This document shows, piece after piece, positions 22,542 through 24,812 of a stretch of DNA of 24,812 nt. How positions within the stretch are numbered: the stretch's first letter is position 1; each line of letters starts with the position of its first letter. The notes beneath the pieces were generated by a model that had not been told where the DNA came from, did not search any database, and was given only the letters and a program-made list of their open reading frames with translations. This DNA is from Campylobacteraceae bacterium (lineage in GTDB: Bacteria; Campylobacterota; Campylobacteria; Campylobacterales; Sulfurospirillaceae), in assembly GCA_019162915.1 (NCBI GenBank), contig JAFLKZ010000103.1, forward strand, positions 1-24,812, in the 5' to 3' direction. A program made the position numbers and the translations under genes.

Positions 22542-24812
22542 TTTCTGATAAATTTTTCGAAATCATCTACGTTCAAGGGTCTACTAAAATAGTACCCTTG
22601 AACTTCATCACACCCATTTTCTCTTAAAAAATCAAGTTGTTCTTTTGTTTCAACGCCCTCTGCTATCACTCTTAACCCTAAACTTTTAGCCAAGGCGATA
22701 ATCGTCACCGTAATTGCTCTATCTTCAGGATCAATACTCAAATCGCGAATAAAAGATTGGTCAATTTTAAGCTTATAAACTTTAAAACGCTTAAGATAGC
22801 TTAATGATGAATACCCAGTACCAAAGTCATCGATAGAAAGGCGAATCCCTTTTTGGTGAAGGTCATTCATGATTTCTATCGCACGAATAGGATTTTGCGC
22901 TGCAACACTTTCTGTCAGTTCAAGCTCCAAGTACCAAGGCGGAAGCTTTACTTCATCTAAAATTGTCGTCACTAACTTTGATAGATGCGCATGGTGGAAC
23001 TGTACCGCTGAAAGATTAACCGAAACCGTAACGGGTGTATATCCCATATCTATCCACTGCTTCATGCGTGTTACAGCGGTTTTTAAAACCCATTCACCGA
23101 TAAGCAAAATCTGTCCACTCTCCTCTGCTATGGGGATAAACTCGCTAGGAGAGACAACGCCTAATTCAGGATGTGTCCATCTAAGCAACGCTTCTACTCC
23201 GACTATGTTTCCACTTTGTAAACAGATTTGAGGTTGATAATGGAGCTGTAACTCACCTCTAGTATGGGCATAGCGCAGAGCATTTTCGACAGCAAGATTT
23301 CGAGAAGAGCGAATTTGTATCTCTGGGGTAAAAAATCTAAAATTATTTCGACCATTTTGCTTTGCTAGATACATTGCAGCATCTGCACATTTAAACAGTG
23401 TTTCCATATCTTGACCATCATCAGGATACATAGCAATACCAATTGATGCTGTTACAAAAAGTTCATTATTCATAAGACCAATAGGTTGCTCAATTGCCTC
23501 CAATAGCTTTTTAGATACATGGGCAGCGCCATCTACTTTCATACTAGGAAGCACTATTATAAACTCATCTCCACCTTGTCTTGAGAGGGTATCTTCCTCG
23601 CGGATTAAGTTTTGTAATCGTTTTGAAACGGCAACCAAAAGCTCATCTCCAACAGCATGCCCCAAAGTATCATTGATATTTTTAAAATGGTCAAAATCTA
23701 AAAAAAAATAGCCAATTTTTCATTTTTTCGATGTGCAATACTCAAATCGTGTGCAATACGCAAATTTAAAAGCATTTTATTAGGAAGTCCCGTAAGTGCA
23801 TCAAAATACTCTAATTTTTGAATTCGCTCTTCACTTTCTTTTCTTTTAGTGATATCTCTTGCTATTCCCAAAACCCCTATGAGTGAATTATTGACGTCAT
23901 ATAAGGCTGTTTTAATGGTTTCAAAATAACCTTGATACCCATTATCTTTGAATTCTAACTCTTCTTCATTACTAATAGAAAATTTAGCGTTCATAGCTAC
24001 CAAATCATTGGCTCTAAAAAAATCAGCTTGTTGCTCACTTACAAAATCATAATCACTCTTCCCGATAATATCGCTCTCTTTTGCCCCATACAACTTTTCA
24101 AAAGCTTGATTACAAAAAAGATATAAACCATTGTTATCTTTCAGCCAAATAAGATCAGGAATAGCATTCAGTAAAACTTCAAGCTGCTTTTGAAGCAAAA
24201 ATTTTTCATCTGTGGTTTGAATAACTTCTGACTCAAGAAAGCCTTTCGCAATTTTAAGCTCCATTAAAAGTTTTACCATATGTGCCAACATCAAGGAAAA
24301 AATTAAAGCAAAAATTTCTCGTAAAAGAAAGGAAAAAGAATTTCCCCAGCCGTTTGTAGGAGCCATGCTAATAGTCCAAATAGCATTAGGAACTTCAAAA
24401 GAATAGTTGACTGGAGATTGCAAGATATGCTCATCACATGTTAAAATACTTTGCTTTTGATTCGTATCAGGGTTAATTCTCCAAACCTCATAAGAGAGTC
24501 CTTCATCTTTCAACTGATGCCAACTCAGAGAATCAAATATTTTTGAAATTTCAATAACAGTGACAACAAAACCCCAAAAATTATCTTTGTTTTCTTTATC
24601 TATAAATATTGGCAGTCTTCCAACGAGTGCAACACCTCCTTGCACTAAGGTCAAAGGCCCAGCTAGGGTAAGTTTACCAGTATCTCTTGCTAAAAATGAT
24701 TCTTTTTTTTGCATTTTATCTTCAAAAAGATTAAGTCCTAAGGCTTTTTCATTCCCTAAAAGTGGTGCAACCTGCCTAATGATACCTTCAGGTGCGAGAG
24801 CGAGTTCTATAA
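22517..24812 (-). pseudogene. CHASE-PAS-GGDEF-EAL signalling protein, frameshifted and 5'-truncated by the window end
   Basis: This is a cyclic di-GMP protein read as two frames. The N-terminal part enters from beyond base 24812 in an open frame. It shows a CHASE ligand-binding domain (ARDTGKLTLAGP, LVGRLPIF), a transmembrane helix, a PAS domain (IPDLIWLKDNNG to VLGIARDITKRK) and the start of GGDEF (DALTGLPNK), and stops just after EKLAIFF near 23698. The C-terminal part (from 23665, apparent TTG start) has RQGGDEF and an EAL domain with EALLRW, DDFGTGYSSL and EGVET all intact. Adding one T to the run of nine T at 23700-23708 restores FFLDFDHFKNINDTLGH. A single bifunctional cyclase/phosphodiesterase gene is thus broken here by slippage, phase variation or sequence error. 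The gene start lies outside the window. Confidence 0.88.

Noticed and set aside
1..24812. Insertion sequences, tRNA/rRNA genes, CRISPR arrays, prophage or integrase genes
   Set aside because: No transposase or integrase reading frames, no regularly spaced repeats and no recognisable tRNA or rRNA sequence were seen on either strand.

Overview
The window is AT-rich and densely packed, with Shine-Dalgarno starts and short overlaps. Its housekeeping genes include a separate glycyl-tRNA synthetase beta chain, AmtB/GlnK, a small DUF2892 membrane protein, a haem-binding HD-GYP sensor and a CHASE-PAS-GGDEF-EAL protein. Together they suggest a free-living Campylobacterota (epsilonproteobacterial) chromosome, most like Sulfurospirillum. 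This is inferred from gene style and base composition, not from a marker gene.

Bases 1-12012 hold a specialised-metabolite locus made of two convergent operons. The plus-strand operon (154-4345) encodes an ABC exporter (ATPase and ABC-2 permease), an acyl carrier protein, a complete ketosynthase and a half-length ketosynthase-like partner. The minus-strand operon (12009 down to 4848, probably to 4395) encodes a second ACP, a second complete ketosynthase, a chain-length-factor-like protein, a hotdog-fold dehydratase-like protein, an exported alpha/beta hydrolase, a DarA-like flavodoxin-fold protein, a DarB-like KAS III enzyme, an unrecognised 131-residue protein, a BtrH-like acyltransferase and a DUF2846-type lipoprotein. 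DarA and DarB are the signature pair for 2,5-dialkylresorcinols. With two ACP-KS-CLF sets, a cysteine acyltransferase and an exporter, the locus looks like a dialkylresorcinol or flexirubin-like lipid pathway. In this reading two acyl chains are built, DarB joins and cyclises them, DarA aromatises the ring, BtrH-like may acylate the product, and the ABC pump, hydrolase and lipoprotein act at the envelope. No ketoreductase, aromatic starter ligase, ammonia-lyase, malonyl transferase or phosphopantetheinyl transferase is present, so those steps would come from elsewhere.

Bases 12177-13870 carry amtB-glnK (ammonium uptake and its PII regulator) with a clear terminator. Bases 13846-16225 carry, on the minus strand, a molybdopterin oxidoreductase gene broken by a one-base frameshift and a coupled 231-residue protein with a HEPN-like RNxxxH motif. 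Bases 16255-22042 carry, all on the minus strand, an HD-GYP sensor with a haem site and a decayed GGDEF domain, glyS, a DUF2892 protein, a secreted endonuclease/phosphatase-family protein and a beta-carbonic anhydrase. A plus-strand ppnP follows (22227-22541). The window ends inside a CHASE-PAS-GGDEF-EAL gene whose frame is broken at a run of nine T.

A 12-base palindrome, TTTACATGTAAA, occurs six times perfectly and at least four more times with one mismatch, in different reading frames and in intergenic DNA. This is far more than base composition predicts. No RNA genes, insertion sequences or CRISPR arrays were seen, and no gene-free stretch exceeds 300 bases.
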